NCBI GenBank assembly: GCA_035578175.1
Contig: JAQMRL010000002.1
Location: forward strand, 92,978,748-93,042,747
Length of the DNA: 64,000 bases
Reading direction: 5' to 3'
Source: Catonia carolina
Taxonomy: Eukaryota; Arthropoda; Insecta; Hemiptera; Achilidae
Shown here in pieces: positions 1 through 12,460 of this stretch; within the stretch, counting starts at the first letter, position 1; every line of letters starts with the position of its first letter. The notes under the pieces are model-generated. The model was not told the DNA's origin. It worked only from the letters and a program-made list of their open reading frames with translations, and ran no database searches. The translations under genes and the position numbers were made by a program.

Positions 1-1328
1 TATGAATTATATATTAGATAATTAATGTTACAAAGATATTGACAATATGTTAAAAGAAATTAGCTCTATAGGCCTTATTGTATGTAGCCTAATTGAGTAC
101 CCTGTATTACCAGCTGAAGACGTACGTCGTTATACCTTGTAAAATGTAAGCAAAAGAAAATGTATTCAAGGAAAAATGAAAAATAAAACATAGGCCTGCA
201 TATATTTTCCAAAACAAGGTACTAAGGAACATTGTGAATGCCCATGGTGTGCTCGCAGCAGATATATCCACCGTTATTTGCAAGTGACTTAAGCAGCTTA
301 AAAAGTCTCTAGGTGTGCCTAGAAGCATGAAGATTGTTTTCATGACCACGTCAGTTTTAAAGCACTTTAACTGTTGAACATTAATATGACCATTAGAAAA
401 CTGAAAAATACCAAGCCAGTTGATTTAGTGTATTAAATTAAAAAACTGAAATCCACAAAAATCTATAGTAAGATATAAGTTGCAATTTAAGTTAATACAA
501 TCTAAGTTATAGATAGGTTTTGCGTACTAAAAACACATTTTAAACTATAAGTGAAGTTAAGGTACATTTAAGTTGCAAACATGTTGCTTAAACAGCATAT
601 AAATTAAGTTATTTAATAAGTGCACTGGTGGATAACTGCATAGAGGGGAGCAAAATAATCGCTAAAGAAAAACTTTTTATTAGTTTAACATAAAGAGCTG
701 TTGTTAATTTAAAATGAAGAATATATTTAAATTTCATCTACACATTTGTTCGGCCACATTTTTTAACATAGCTACAAATTTTACACAGATCTTGCTAAAT
801 ATTTTGGATTACAACACAAAATAGGAAAATGTGCATTCAATACAAACGAAACAACTTGACGTCAAATTAGAAGATTGATTTTGGCCACTTTGAATTAACT
901 AGAATTTTGCTACACAACAAAAGTGTATTATTTTAAAATGTTTTCAAACTAATCTGGATTTAACGTCTACACTTCTACAGTATTAAAGCGCATCCAGTAT
1001 TTAGTTGTACAACATACCAACAAACAATCAGATTTATGCCTGAGTAGAACTGAACAGAATTAAATTTGTTCATAGTAATTTTAATTAAATTTGTTCATAG
1101 TAATTAAGCAATATAAAGTTAAGTATTGCAATCATTATATTAGTATTAAAATCAGTATGAAAAGATGGGAAAAAATTAATTATTAAAAAAAATGAAAATG
1201 TTCATTGTGTAAAAATTCATTATTCTTGGTAACTGATAAAAATTTTATATAAAGATTAATATTATTATTATTATGGAATGTTATTCATTAAATGTCCTAT
1301 GAGATTTAAAAGCAGCCTTTTGCTACGT
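1..1328. other. AT-rich DNA, nothing recognised
   Basis: No coding pattern, SINE box or terminal repeat was found here. The word TAAGTT recurs often between about 470 and 620. The small open frames are compatible with chance in AT-rich sequence. Confidence 0.5.
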
Positions 1329-1445
1329 GTCCGCCCTGTTGGTGTAGTGATTATCGCAACTGTCTTCTTTCCCTGGCGTCGCGGGATCAAATCCGGTGAT
1401 GTATGGCATTGACATAGGCCTGCATTAGGCTTAATGCGTAACAGT
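1329..1445 (+). repeat. tRNA-derived SINE remnant
   Basis: The sequence has a tRNA-like head. An A-box-like stretch (GTTGGTGTAGTGATTA) lies near 1339, and a B-box-like stretch (GGGATCAAATCC) near 1382, at the spacing expected of an internal pol III promoter. The body after the B box does not clearly match the other SINEs in the window, so this may be a separate or older family. It is not a functional tRNA because the acceptor stem and anticodon arm are not intact. Confidence 0.55.
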
Positions 1446-1494
1446 CTGAGATCAAACCCAAAGCGAAATCTTAACTAATATTATAAAAACAGAG

Positions 1495-1748
1495 CGTGTT
1501 TTTGGGCAGGCTAATTTCCAAAACTACTGTACGGATTTTCATAAAATTTTGACAGCATATGCAAATTTATATTCACAACAACATTCTAGTTTAAAATTTT
1601 CAAAAATGATAACCCTAAGGGGTCTGATGAAGATTTTCATAAATATTTATGTGTGTTTGTTCACGTGAGTACGTATTGCTATTGAAGTGGGTGAAGGGGT
1701 TTGATGACGCCAAAAGACGTAGGCGGGGGAAATTATCAAAACATCGTT

Positions 1749-1779
<31 letters not shown>

Positions 1780-1950
1780 CGCGCACGCGCGTGTGTGTAT
1801 GTGTGTGTGTACGTACGTAAGTTGGAGTATACAGTGAATCCAGCAGCTACACAATTTCTGTTACATATTTATTTTCAAAAATCTGATTAGGCCCTACACA
1901 TATTTCACGTGCGAAGCCGAGGGGAGCATGCTAGTAATAATATAAACGCT
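1495..1950 (+). repeat. Interspersed repeat with GT/GC microsatellite
   Basis: The left part (an 'AGCGTGTTTTTGGGCAGG...ACTGTACGGATTTTCATAAAAT' type of sequence) and the right end (GTGCGAAGCCGAGGGGAGC, then ATGCTAGTAATAATATAA, near 1910-1945) resemble the ends of abundant non-autonomous insect repeats that finish in a 'gcgaagccg...ctagta' tail. I recall that tail type but cannot assign the family. A GT microsatellite sits in the middle. Confidence 0.45.
1747..1818. repeat. (GT)n-(GC)n-(GT)n microsatellite
   Basis: A run of GT dinucleotides (about 1747-1771) passes into alternating GC/CG (about 1772-1789) and back into GT (about 1790-1812), ending in ACGTACGTA. The whole tract alternates purine and pyrimidine, so it could adopt Z-DNA. 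The open frames on both strands across it are artefacts of the repeat. Confidence 0.9.
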
Positions 1951-4702
1951 TTGTTTTGCCTCAGATGAACTCTGCTTTTTAGATGAATAGTGTTCTAGTA
2001 CAAAGCCGGCTAGTGGTAATTAGACAGTAACCGGTTTGGTATCGAATGCCAAAGAATAAAACATCGTGCGGTATCTTAATTTTTGAAAACATCAAGTCTG
2101 TTCGCAAATCAGTGTAACAATAAATTTTCTAGCGTTCTACAATATTAAAACTTTCTAATTAAATAATACGATCAGTAGCCTTTTTTATTATTAATAGTTC
2201 TAGTTATTAGTGCAGTTTTTGTTACCATTATTTTATAGGAAGATGTGGGTTGCTCTATTGTAGTCTACTGTTTTCGCATCTCCCACTTCTGTACATTGTT
2301 ACTATCCCCTACTACCGATCTAGCTGTTATCATCGCTAACACTGCTCCAATTATCACAAAGAAGCAGTAAGAGGAGAAACTCTTCCCCAGTCTTCAGTTG
2401 ACGCATGAACATAGGAACTTTTTACTATGTTGTTCAGTTATGGTACTGTTCAAACATAGGGTCAATGTTGTTTAACTAGTAGTACGCACTTGTGAACTGA
2501 GTAAAATAGCACCAGACACGCAGGCGCCTTTGGTTCCATTTGTTTAAAGTTTACCTAATCCTAAGACCAGTCTTTGTGCATTTCACACTCAGATTTGAAG
2601 ACATATACGTAAATTATCTACAACAGAAATTGCTTTTTCATCTCCTAATTTACTTCGAACAAATCTATTTTTATAAAATATTAAAAACATTAAATAAATT
2701 CTGATAAAAATTTAATTAATTAAAACTTATTATAAATGTGATTAAAAGTTTAATAAGGAAGTCAGAAAATGAGATGACTCCTTTATTCTCAAATATTTAT
2801 GTCAGTTATAAATGAACAAGAGTCGTGATATACGATGTACACTAACATGAAATCTCAGTTAAGAAAATTAGTGCGAATTGTTAAAGATAGACTATGAAAT
2901 ATAAAATGTGCAACTTGTATAATTTGTGTTCTTCATTTGCCCGGTCTATTCATTTTCAAATGATAAATTAATTAACAAACTTGTTGGTTATTATGAAAAT
3001 TTCATATTATTTCCCTAAATATGTCCTAACTTTTATTATTAAGGTAATGATATATTATTGTTTTGTGATTAGGAAGTTTATGAACTCTTTCTGTAATAAG
3101 TTGTTGTTTATAAAGTAGTCGGGTAAGTTATTGTTATGTAAGTTAAGTTACGTCGTTGTTTTAAGTTGTTAAGTTCGTTAAAGTTGCATTAAGCTGTTTC
3201 TTAAGTTAATTTTCGTAATTCTTTGTTTAATCAGAATCTTATTTTGTTTAGTGAAGAACATAGTATAAAGTTTCAACTGGCATTTTACTTCGATGTGTTA
3301 AAATTGTATTCTCGCGTTAAAATAGAAATTTATGAAATAATTATGGAAATTGATTCGAGTCTTTGTTGTTTTTACTTTGTCATATTTACATTGATTTCTT
3401 TTTAATTAAATAAGTTCTTGTACGACAATATACCTATAACAATCTGTAAATTGGTTTACAGATAGAAACTTTCTTTCACAAATATTACAAGATAAACTGG
3501 ATCAATATTATTAAAACAAAGACTGGAAAATTTGTTTTAATTTATATTTTATTTTAACAATTTTATTAACGTTTTGTCATTAACCGACTATATTGGTGTA
3601 TTTAAAACGTTCAGAAATTTCGATTGAAATCGCTTTATTTTATATTATGGATAAATTATCTGTACCCAAAAAATTAAAAAAAATTAGCGAAATCCCACTC
3701 GCGCTGCTTTACGGCAAATTAAACTTAAAAGTTTAGACTTCTTGCATGTTAAAAACCCATTCACGAATGTACAAATAACAGTAATTTTTTGACATTAAAA
3801 CCCCAATAGAAAGGAAATAGTAAACTTAATAATAACTGAAAATGCTTTGAAAGAAAGTAGGCGAACTACTTTTTATAAAAAATGGAACGATTTCTTTAAT
3901 TTTTGGAACGTTTACATAATAGTGTATCCAAAGTTGGTTATGGCGTTATTATTTAAATATCTGTTCCGAAAAAAAATTTAAAAATTTTGGAAAACGGACA
4001 GCGATTAATTAATTTGTATTTTAGAGCTACACTGTATCTTACTTGATATCCGCAAAATACAGTATAGCCTACGTTAAAGAAAAACATTAACTATAAAAGA
4101 ACTAACCTTACCTCAAACAAATTTATTAATTTTATCACTTAAAAATTTTTCCAGAAAATTAAAAAAATTACGTAATGCACTATAGCCTCTACATTACTCA
4201 GGAGCTCTAAGCTTCCTAGAGTGAAGGAATTTTTAAACCGGTTGAGTACTTTCTGATATTATCGTTTATAACCAAACAAACAAATTATTGCTTCTTTACA
4301 TACTAAAAGTATGGCTAATTAATAAAAAATGAGTTGAAAAACACCAAATACGATATCTTCACACAATACAATATCTTCACACCTATTTACGCTTCGAACA
4401 AAAACTTGGCATTATTAAAAATTATCACATTTGAACACTAGTATCCCCGAATTTACCGAATTTTCAATGACGACGAAAACGAGTATATAGAGTAGAGATA
4501 AATCCTAGTGTAATTAAAAAATTTTTTCGATCAGCTGTTGAGCTGATTGAGTTACCAGCATCATTAATATTAATCCACTAATTTGGGTGGATAGTATTGA
4601 GTGGTATATCCTTAGCAGAAAACTCCATTTTCACTCCTAATAAAATATCATCAGATTCGTTAGTTGTGTTTTTGCAATTGTTTGCTAAGTAACGAAAATA
4701 AA
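1951..4702. other. AT-rich DNA, no gene recognised
   Basis: No gene or transposon was recognised. Two small structures are visible: a cluster of TAAGTT words at 3123-3212 and a perfect hairpin at 4530-4547 (ATCAGCT, loop GTTG, AGCTGAT). The short open frames show no domain that I can see. Confidence 0.5.
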
Positions 4703-5594
4703 AGTCTGGCGTGAAAGGCAGACGTCTTTCTTTTGCTAATGTATATAATGAACAAAACAATAACCTAATTTTAATCATAAGTGAATGATGCAAATTAAAA
4801 ATCAACTGTTGAACTTAGAAATATGGAAAATCAATAATTTTTTCTGAACTAGGCTCTATAAAGAACAACGCTTATAATAAAAATTGTTGGTTTTTTAATT
4901 TCCTATAACTTTAATTAAATAGTACAATTTTTTCGTAAAATACTAAGGTCGGAATGTTTAAAAATCGTATTTTCTATTTTGATAATTTTTCGATTTTGAT
5001 AAAAGAAAAAACAGAAAATCATTTATTGCTACTAAACTAAGCGTTATACAAAATCGTGCAATAAAAATGTAGGTTTTAAAATGTGGTACAACTTTAATTA
5101 TTAGTCTATACGTTAGATCTAGAATGAATATTAAGGCCGGTATCTTAAAAAATAACATTTTTTCCTGCAAGAGAACAGCTTCCTCAAGAATTTCAGCAGA
5201 ACGGGGCTTATCCTATCATGTAGAGGATTAAAAATGTAGTAAATGAGGCGATATTTAAAAAAATCGTTGGAGCTGTTTTTGAGGAAATCGCAAAAAAGTG
5301 AAAAATTGCACGAATAAACTGCTTCTTCCTGTGAACAGGTTTTGATTAAAATTTTCGTGTAGGGTCTCGTAATGGTAATATACCTACCTAACTTCAGTTC
5401 AAAGTTTCAACTTCGTACTTTATTCAGTTTTTGAAATATTTTGTTTAAACACACACCAATCGCTAAAACATGTTTCGTGAGTTCAGGGGTTCTGATAACG
5501 TGTAGCCTATATCCGGTGAAAACTCGGTTTCGAAAAATCGACATGAATAACAATACTTTCCTTCCCTATTTATTCATATAGGGGAAGAGAAAGT
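4703..5594 (-). mobile_element. Helentron-like non-autonomous element, copy A
   Basis: This is one of five copies in the window, read on the minus strand. The 5' end is the complement of 5581-5594 (GGGGAAGAGAAAGT on plus). The inverted subterminal repeat near the 3' end is at 4724-4736 (GTCTTTCTTTTGC). Beyond it lies a hairpin at 4704-4723 with stem GTCTG/CAGAC. Two similar internal blocks start near 4825 and 5013 ('GAAAATCA...CTAGGCTCT' and 'GAAAATCA...CTAAGCGTT'). It is strongly diverged from copies D and E, so it is old. It encodes no protein. A subterminal inverted repeat followed by a terminal hairpin is the layout described for Helentron-associated elements (HINEs/DINE-1). Confidence 0.7.
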
Positions 5595-6343
5595 AAAAAG
5601 GTTGTGAAAATTATTTGAGTTGAATGAAAGTATTTGTTTTTGTTTTAAGAAATAAATCAAAAAGTTAAAGGAAGATGTTTTGAAATAACAGGAGTCAATG
5701 GCGTTTTGTAGCGTACTATTATGAATTATTTAATTTACCGTAATATTCATTGATTATACTGACTCTGGAGTGAGTTTGATGGAGTTGGTTTTATAATAGT
5801 TCTTGTCAAAACAACCCTGACAGGATATTTTTGTTGAGCGACTCGGTTAGATAGTTATGTAATTATAAATCTTTGAAACTCTTCCTTTGCACGAAAACAT
5901 TCCGCAGCCTATTAAGAATGCCTCACCCTCCTAATGAAACTTTCATCTAAATGTGTAAGTTATAAACCTCATAAAAAATATAGAAAACCTAATAGACTCG
6001 ACGTTTTTAACTTTTCCATTTTTTCTTATAACGTTAAAGAAATTCTTTCTTTAATATTTAATTTGTCATTGTTTTATTCATGAGTCTAAAAGTCGAGTCG
6101 GATAAACAGAAAACGAAATTAAAACCAAGTAGTCAGATAGTCCTTCATAAATTGATTAAGATCTTCAAATATTTTGACTAGCTTTTTATGTTCTTATCTT
6201 TGGTTTTGTTTTTCAAAAAAAATGCTTTTATTTATCAAATAGTCGTAGACTCGATCCGCTCGTCCCGCATTCATAAATATTTTATTCTATTGCCTGACCT
6301 TACAATATTTTTCATTGAAATATTTTTGAGAAGTTTACTTTTC
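5595..6343. other. Spacer between Helentron-like copies A and B
   Basis: AT-rich sequence with no recognisable gene or repeat. It separates two inverted copies of the same element family. Confidence 0.5.
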
Positions 6344-7195
6344 ACTTTCTATTGCCCTAGGATATATGAAATTTAGGTAAGGAAAGTTGTGTTTTCATGT
6401 CGTATTACGAAATCGAATTTTCATCAAAATGCACCCTTCTAGATTTCTTAAGTAAAAAAAGTGGTTTTACCGATTAGTATGATTAGTCCGGTTTGTACGT
6501 GAGTATGAACAAAAAAACTCTAGGGTGGGCAATTTCATGAAGTTTTAAACTTGGTACTTTACGGTAGGTTCTACAAGAGGACCCGGTACCATTTTAATTA
6601 AACTCGGTCAATTAAAAGTAGCAGTTTATTCGTGCGAATTTTCACCTTTCTCATTTACTCAAAAATCTCTTCAACTATTCTACATTTTCATGTCCACTAT
6701 ACGATTGGGTAAGCTGCAAGTCTGCTAGAATTCGTGCTCTTGTAGTAAAATAAATATGATTTTTTTTAGATTACGGCTTTAATACGCATTTTACAACAAA
6801 AGTGTACGTAAAATCAAAACTATAGAATATTAACAACCTAAACATTCCACGTAATAATTTTTATACAATATTAAGCGTCAATCAGTGATTTTCCATAATT
6901 TTTTATTGAAATTAAAAAAAGTTTTTTTTTAAATATTGGGGCCGTAATATGTAATTTAGGGCAAAATTATATATTGCTAAAAGTTATAGGATATAAAACC
7001 TGCAACTTATTTGAAAGCATCAATTTTTTACATGCCTTAGCTTAGCGTCAATTAGTGACTTTCTATATTTTTCTCATCAAAGTAAAGTCTAAGAAGTTGA
7101 TTTTCATTTATAATCATTCACTCATGATTAAAATTATATTGTATTTAAAATTTTTAACAATGCCAAGAGAAAGTCGTAAGAGTATTTACGCTAGA
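6344..7195 (+). mobile_element. Helentron-like non-autonomous element, copy B
   Basis: The copy reads on the plus strand. It begins ACTTTCTATTGCC (6344-6356) and continues with the family's GGAAAGT...TTTTCATGTCG block. The inverted subterminal repeat is at 7162-7174 (...CCAAGAGAAAGT), followed by a terminal hairpin at 7175-7190 (CGTAA, loop, TTACG) and CTAG. The hairpin sequence differs from copies D and E but still pairs. No coding capacity is seen. It lies head-to-head with copy A, about 750 bp away. Confidence 0.7.
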
Positions 7196-8779
7196 CTTTA
7201 TTTTTATAATATTGGTATACAAAGAACAGTATGTAAGTTAGATATTAATAAGAAATTATACACAGGCTCAGGACTTCATATACTATTATAAATGTAGCCC
7301 TGTACAGGTTTACACATTTTAAATACAATAACTCTGGTCATAGATCATTTTTATTTACCCCAAATGGAACTTACTTACCAGATTTCAAATTTTTAGGCCT
7401 TCTAATTTTTTTAGAGATTTCCTGGTGAGTATGTAAGCTAGTGGTAGGCCTGTCGCATTTATATTTAATTAACATTCATTATTAAATTAAACTTATTTAC
7501 AAGCGTATAACTTTCATAAATTTTTGTATTTAATTATTTAAGAGGAAAAATGTTTATTACTTTTTATCACTAGAAGTATAAAAATATTTAGTAATTTTTA
7601 CTTCGGAAAGAGAAGTGTAAATTTTGCAATTGAAAAAAATATAATTACACTAATTTACATTATAATTTATCTCTGTGAGAATATTATGGTATACAAACAT
7701 AATGTTTGAGTCGTAAGTAATTATGAAAATTAAAATATTTTGCTTAATATGCAGCATTGTACACTGTTGAAGTAACAAAAAACTTTGCGATCTTCGCCTG
7801 AGGGTTGCATTTCAGATAAAACAATATGAGTATTAACGTGCAGACATTATGAACCTGTAATTTGCATTGTTGTTTCAATCATAACCAACACATTTTTACT
7901 TAATGAATTGTATGTATTTACCCTATATCATCGACTTTAAACCGTTTTATAGCTTAAAATAATAAAAAATAAATAAAAAATTAAATAAATAATTTTAATG
8001 GATGAATAAATAATTATTGTACAACTAGGAAAATATTCAATTGGTCCTGTACAAGTACCCCAGAAAGTCAAAAGAGGATATATGATAAATGGCTTCAAAA
8101 AATTGTTAATATTAGGCCTAATCATCGACTACAATCCTCATATTGTTTAAATCGAGAAAAGAACGGAGTTGATTTTATTTGTGATCTGTGTAATATTTTT
8201 GAGTTTCTTTTTTGATCAGTTACCAATAAAACCTATTAAAAATTTAAAATTATTCTTTCTTCTCAAAATTTTATAAAGCTCATTATTGTATTATAACATT
8301 TATTTCTAGTTCTTCTAGAATCTGGTTATAAATAAATAACAAAACTTCCTTTTTTAAGCTTATTAAAAATTAATTAAAATATCCTAATTTATTACGGTTA
8401 TAACCACCAGTAAATTACAATTCAATTTTTTAGACAAAATTGAATACAAAACGTTATTTTAAAGTTAACTAAACAAAACTATGCCCATTTACAATTAATA
8501 GTTAACTCACTTTTACTCACAACCAAAAAATTAAATTGCACTTAAACAATCGTTCGATAGACAGACCTGTTGTGATGTACAAACTCGTTTTCAATACTCA
8601 CTTCTTAAAACACAACCGATTGACACCGTTCAAACGGTGCAACCGACCATTTACTTATACAGTATCTCGTACATTACTACTGGTCATCAAAAGTGGCTCC
8701 TTTCAGTATGGCCTTCTGTTACGGTTCCAGAATGAGAAAGGATCAGATAAACAAATATACAAAAACCCAGTAGAATTAC
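7196..8779. other. AT-rich DNA, nothing recognised
   Basis: No repeat or coding domain was recognised. The right end, from about 8530, is less AT-rich and adjoins a possible exon listed separately. Confidence 0.4.
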
Positions 8780-8828
8780 CACAGATAAAAAGAATAAGAG
8801 GACAACAGGAATGACCCGCCATCTTCAT
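8780..8828 (-). other. Possible first coding exon (signal peptide), weak
   Basis: On the minus strand, an ATG at 8828 opens a frame reading MKMAGHSCCPLILFIC, which looks like a short signal peptide: charged start, small residues, then a hydrophobic core. A GTAATT that could be a splice donor follows directly, leaving phase 1. The surrounding 300 bp are less AT-rich than the flanks. The frame would otherwise end after about 40 codons. No partner exon was found, and such a pattern can arise by chance, so this is a suggestion only. Confidence 0.15.
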
Positions 8829-8978
8829 TCTTTCTCGTTTTGAGTGTAGTCAAACGAATCAATAAAATTTACTTTTCACTTTAGTTACCTTAAATTTGTT
8901 CAGATGCTTGTTAAACAATTAGATTATTGTGCTCCCATTTTTATACAGTTTGAAAAAAGAAATTAAATTTGAAATTGG

Positions 8979-9180
8979 CTGCATCCGTGACGTAGCGGTA
9001 AGCATGTTAACCGCTACATCACGGAGGCTATTATTCCTACTACACAAAGCGAAAAAACTTCGTGTTCAATTTTCTGCTAGGATCTGGAAGTTATTATACA
9101 AGTCAAAACCCATCATTCCAATTCCGGAACCCACTGTAGTCACTAATGGCCAAGCTATTGAAGAGACTTGAAATAAACAA
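8979..9180 (+). repeat. tRNA-derived SINE, family 1
   Basis: The head is 'GCATCCGTGACGTAGCGGTAAG', as in the copy at 29040. The body contains ATCTGGAAGTTATTATACAAG. The 3' domain is GTAGTCACTAATGGCCAAG, then CTATTGAAGAGACTTGAAA, the tail shared by several SINEs here. The expected B-box region is replaced by an inverted copy of the A-box region (arms 8985-8998 and 9011-9024), so pol III promotion is probably lost. Confidence 0.7.
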
Positions 9181-10515
9181 AAAAAGAAACTTCAAATTCT
9201 TGTCTAAAACAATTTAATTTATTGCATACGAGGTTACGCGAATGTTTATTTAAATATAAGTAAAATACACCTTTGCTAACAATTTAATTTCTCATTTCAA
9301 ATTAACCAAGCATTATTAACCAAACAAATTATGGAGCAGTAAAGTACAGTATACACTTCATCAGAATGCTAGACTTGAGCTGAGATGCATTTGAATAGTT
9401 ATTGTCGTTGTTACCCTAAGTCCGGGTAGGTAGGAATGTTTCTCGTCTAATTACTGAGGCGTGTGTGTTGACTTCCTTCCTCGAGTATTATTTTCATAAG
9501 GATGTCAGAATGGTGGAGACAAAATGGGAATGAGATGAAGAAACTGGGATAATAGCAGAAACGACGAGAGTGAGAGTTCCTTAAGTATTCCAATTACAGT
9601 AGCCTGAGGAACCTTCTAATGTTATTTTCTCTCATTTCACAGCATTTACTCTACTGGCAGACATTACCTAGTCTTCACAATTTTAGTACTACCACCTTTA
9701 CTGATAATTTACACTTCTCACAAAATTTAATTTAGTAAACAGACATGATATGTTAATACACGTTAGCATACACATTTTAAGTTTATTTAGGTTAATCTGA
9801 TTAAAATTTTATTTTTTAAGAAACATCACTGAATATTTTATATTAAACTAAGAAAGATTATATAGATAAAATATTCGTGTGAAACATGTATTATAATAAT
9901 ATAACTGAGATTTTTAAGATAAGATCGTTAGCTGAAAGACAAGTAGCTTTATGATTTTAAAATATTTTAGGAAATTGTTTTGGAATAAATAGTATGTGGA
10001 TAAAAGTACAATCTTAACGTTTAAATTGTGCCTTTAGAACGGTATTCGACTACATGCTTAGTAGTATCAATAGGCACGTGACCATTTCCAAGGTGCTATA
10101 TATAAATCTATAAAAGAGCTGGTACCAAACGAAAATAAATTTGTAAAAAGCATTTGCTACTTCTATGGAATATTACGAGTACAGGCTACTCAAAAATGAC
10201 CGAAGAGAACCAAATAGAAACAGTCAGAATCAGTTAACCCGCTGTCAATATTCATAGTGAGCTATAGCTAGAAAATAGATCTATTATATGATATTATCAT
10301 AAATATTCAGCTGGTGTGGATGAATATCCTGATTCTATTTTAAAAAAAACTTGTAAAGCTCGTTGCAAGTTCACCGACATAATTAATTAATTAATCTTCT
10401 ATTACTAGCAAATTTCTTACTTGCCTTAAGAATTTCATCTAACCCACTTCATAAAAAAAGATCAAGGTAAGACATTCAAAATTATAGACCTACATTTCAA
10501 TTTAGTCTGTTTTTC
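9181..10515. other. AT-rich DNA, nothing recognised
   Basis: No coding domain, repeat end or RNA gene was recognised in this stretch. Confidence 0.4.
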
Positions 10516-11135
10516 CAAAGTCTTCAGAAGGCAATGCAAAGTAGGTTAGTAGATTTTCCTGTCGACCGCGGCTCAGTACAGCTCCGCCGAACTACACCCG
10601 TACCACTCCCTTTGATTTCGTAGCCACGAAAGTCTTCTACACCCAACATTTCTTTTTCCCTTAATTTATCCTTGGACAGTAGCCTTAGTAATGAGTTCTT
10701 ATCTCCTCTCATAACATGACCCAGGTACTCTAATTATTTTCTTATTATAGTTCTCACCAATTCACACTCCTTACTTGTTCTCAACAATATATCCCCATTT
10801 ATCACTCTCTCCGTTCATGACACTCTCCACATTCTCCAATATAGCACTACATCTCATATGCCTCAATACTCCTGATGTTTCCCTGTTTAAGAGTCCGTGA
10901 CTCCACACCATACAGAAACACGGAGAAAACATTAAAACGTAATATTCTCACTCTCAGATTCAAATCAACGTCTCGGTAGCAGAAACCTTTTCATTTTAAT
11001 AAACACTTGTTTTCATTATTCTTTTAATCTCTAGTTTTATCATTATTTTCAGTGATCCATGCTCCTAGATATTTTTATGATGTGACTCTTTCAATTTATC
11101 AAAAGCTTTTTCAAAACATTTTACACAGCTTTATA
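10516..11135 (-). pseudogene. RTE-clade LINE reverse transcriptase, C-terminal remnant
   Basis: Read on the minus strand in several frames, this gives the order seen in RTE-type polymerases after the catalytic palm. First comes a 'LGAWITENN...K' block near 11050, then 'VFSVFLYGVESRTLKQGNIR' and 'SIEAYEM' (10860-10960). Last are 'KECELVRTII' and 'LEYLGHVMRGDKNSLLRLL' (about 10670-10760). Stops and frameshifts break it throughout, so it is dead. The RT catalytic motifs are missing because the copy is 5' truncated. The assignment rests on the characteristic YGxE.WTL and LxxxGHVMRG blocks. Confidence 0.75.
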
Positions 11136-12460
11136 AAACATGCATAAAGAACTGGATTTATGTCTAGAAACCGTTGAATAAGTGCATTTAAAACAAATAG
11201 AGCTTCCCGGGTTCCCAATCAATTCCTACATCCCAATTGTGTGGCACTTATGCCACATTATACTCACAAATGTCTAAAATGGATTCCATAAGTCCAGATT
11301 GGTCTCAAGAAGGACCGTAAATTAAAATTTTAATAAATAAATAAATTTATAATAAAAAAGTGATAAATTTATAGCTATATTATGCATTAGCAATAAGTTA
11401 TTATTTAACTTATAAATTATAAATAGCCTTACTAAAAGGTAAACCCAAAAGGTTTATGTACTGTAGCAGTACTTTTATACCAATGAATATTTAGCAATAG
11501 TGATTTACATTACCTCAGAGAGATGATAACGATCATGTTTGTAGTAGTTTTATTAGTTTATTTGATGAATAGCTTTTGATACTATTCAAATAACTTTGAA
11601 AAGTTTTCGACCATTATCGGTTTCAGATATTTCTCAGATTTTATAAACGCTAATTAATTAATTTTGAGTGGAGAAAATGTTAAAACTCTAACTTCTGGTT
11701 CGATTTTAAACAGAAAGGTATGCGGACGTAGTAACTTAGGACTAACTCTTAAGTTGCAATATCCGTAATGTGTAGTGATATACCTATAGTGCTATTATAA
11801 CTACAACTACACTGCAATTTATATTTTGCTATGGTTTAATAATGCTGTACACTTATGTATTCCATACTACTTACTAATGACTTCATAGATTACCACTGCT
11901 TTGTATTTCCACTTAATGGAATATTGAGAATATAACGTAATAAGTTCTTTATTATTAATTTACAAATTATGAAAACCATACCCAAACGTATTCTAATAAT
12001 CTGTTCATTCATTGTGGTTACTCGTGTCATAATTTACTACGATGATATAAATTAAATTGCTCCTCCAGTGTCATGAATTAATAGTTTATGAGCCAAGCGT
12101 AACAGCTAATCAAAGCGCATTATAAGTATTTTTAAAGTGTTATATTCTTGTTAATACATAAACGTTATTGGTTATACAGAATTTTGAACTAGAAATCGGT
12201 ATGTGAAATTCTAGCTTGTAAAGTATTGATGCTGTTTCCAACTTAAATGGGGCGCTTACCATCCAAGAGTTTATCTCCAGGACCAGATACATTTTAAGAT
12301 CTGGTTTTATAAACCAGTATAAATAAAAGGTTTAGATATTTTAAAAGTAAAAAATGCTTAAAAGTTTAGGCAAGGATATAAATGACAGCCTCAACCCTTT
12401 TTTATGGCAACAAAACTTGGGTTCTTACTGGTAGTGCCATTATGTGAATTAATAGTTTAA
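11136..12460. other. AT-rich DNA with a small hairpin
   Basis: No gene was recognised. A perfect hairpin lies at 11240-11257 (TGTGGCA, loop CTTA, TGCCACA). Confidence 0.45.

Noticed and set aside
1649..1837. 62-codon frame rich in Cys/Val and Arg/Ala
   Set aside because: It runs through the GT/GC microsatellite; the composition is produced by the dinucleotide repeat on either strand.
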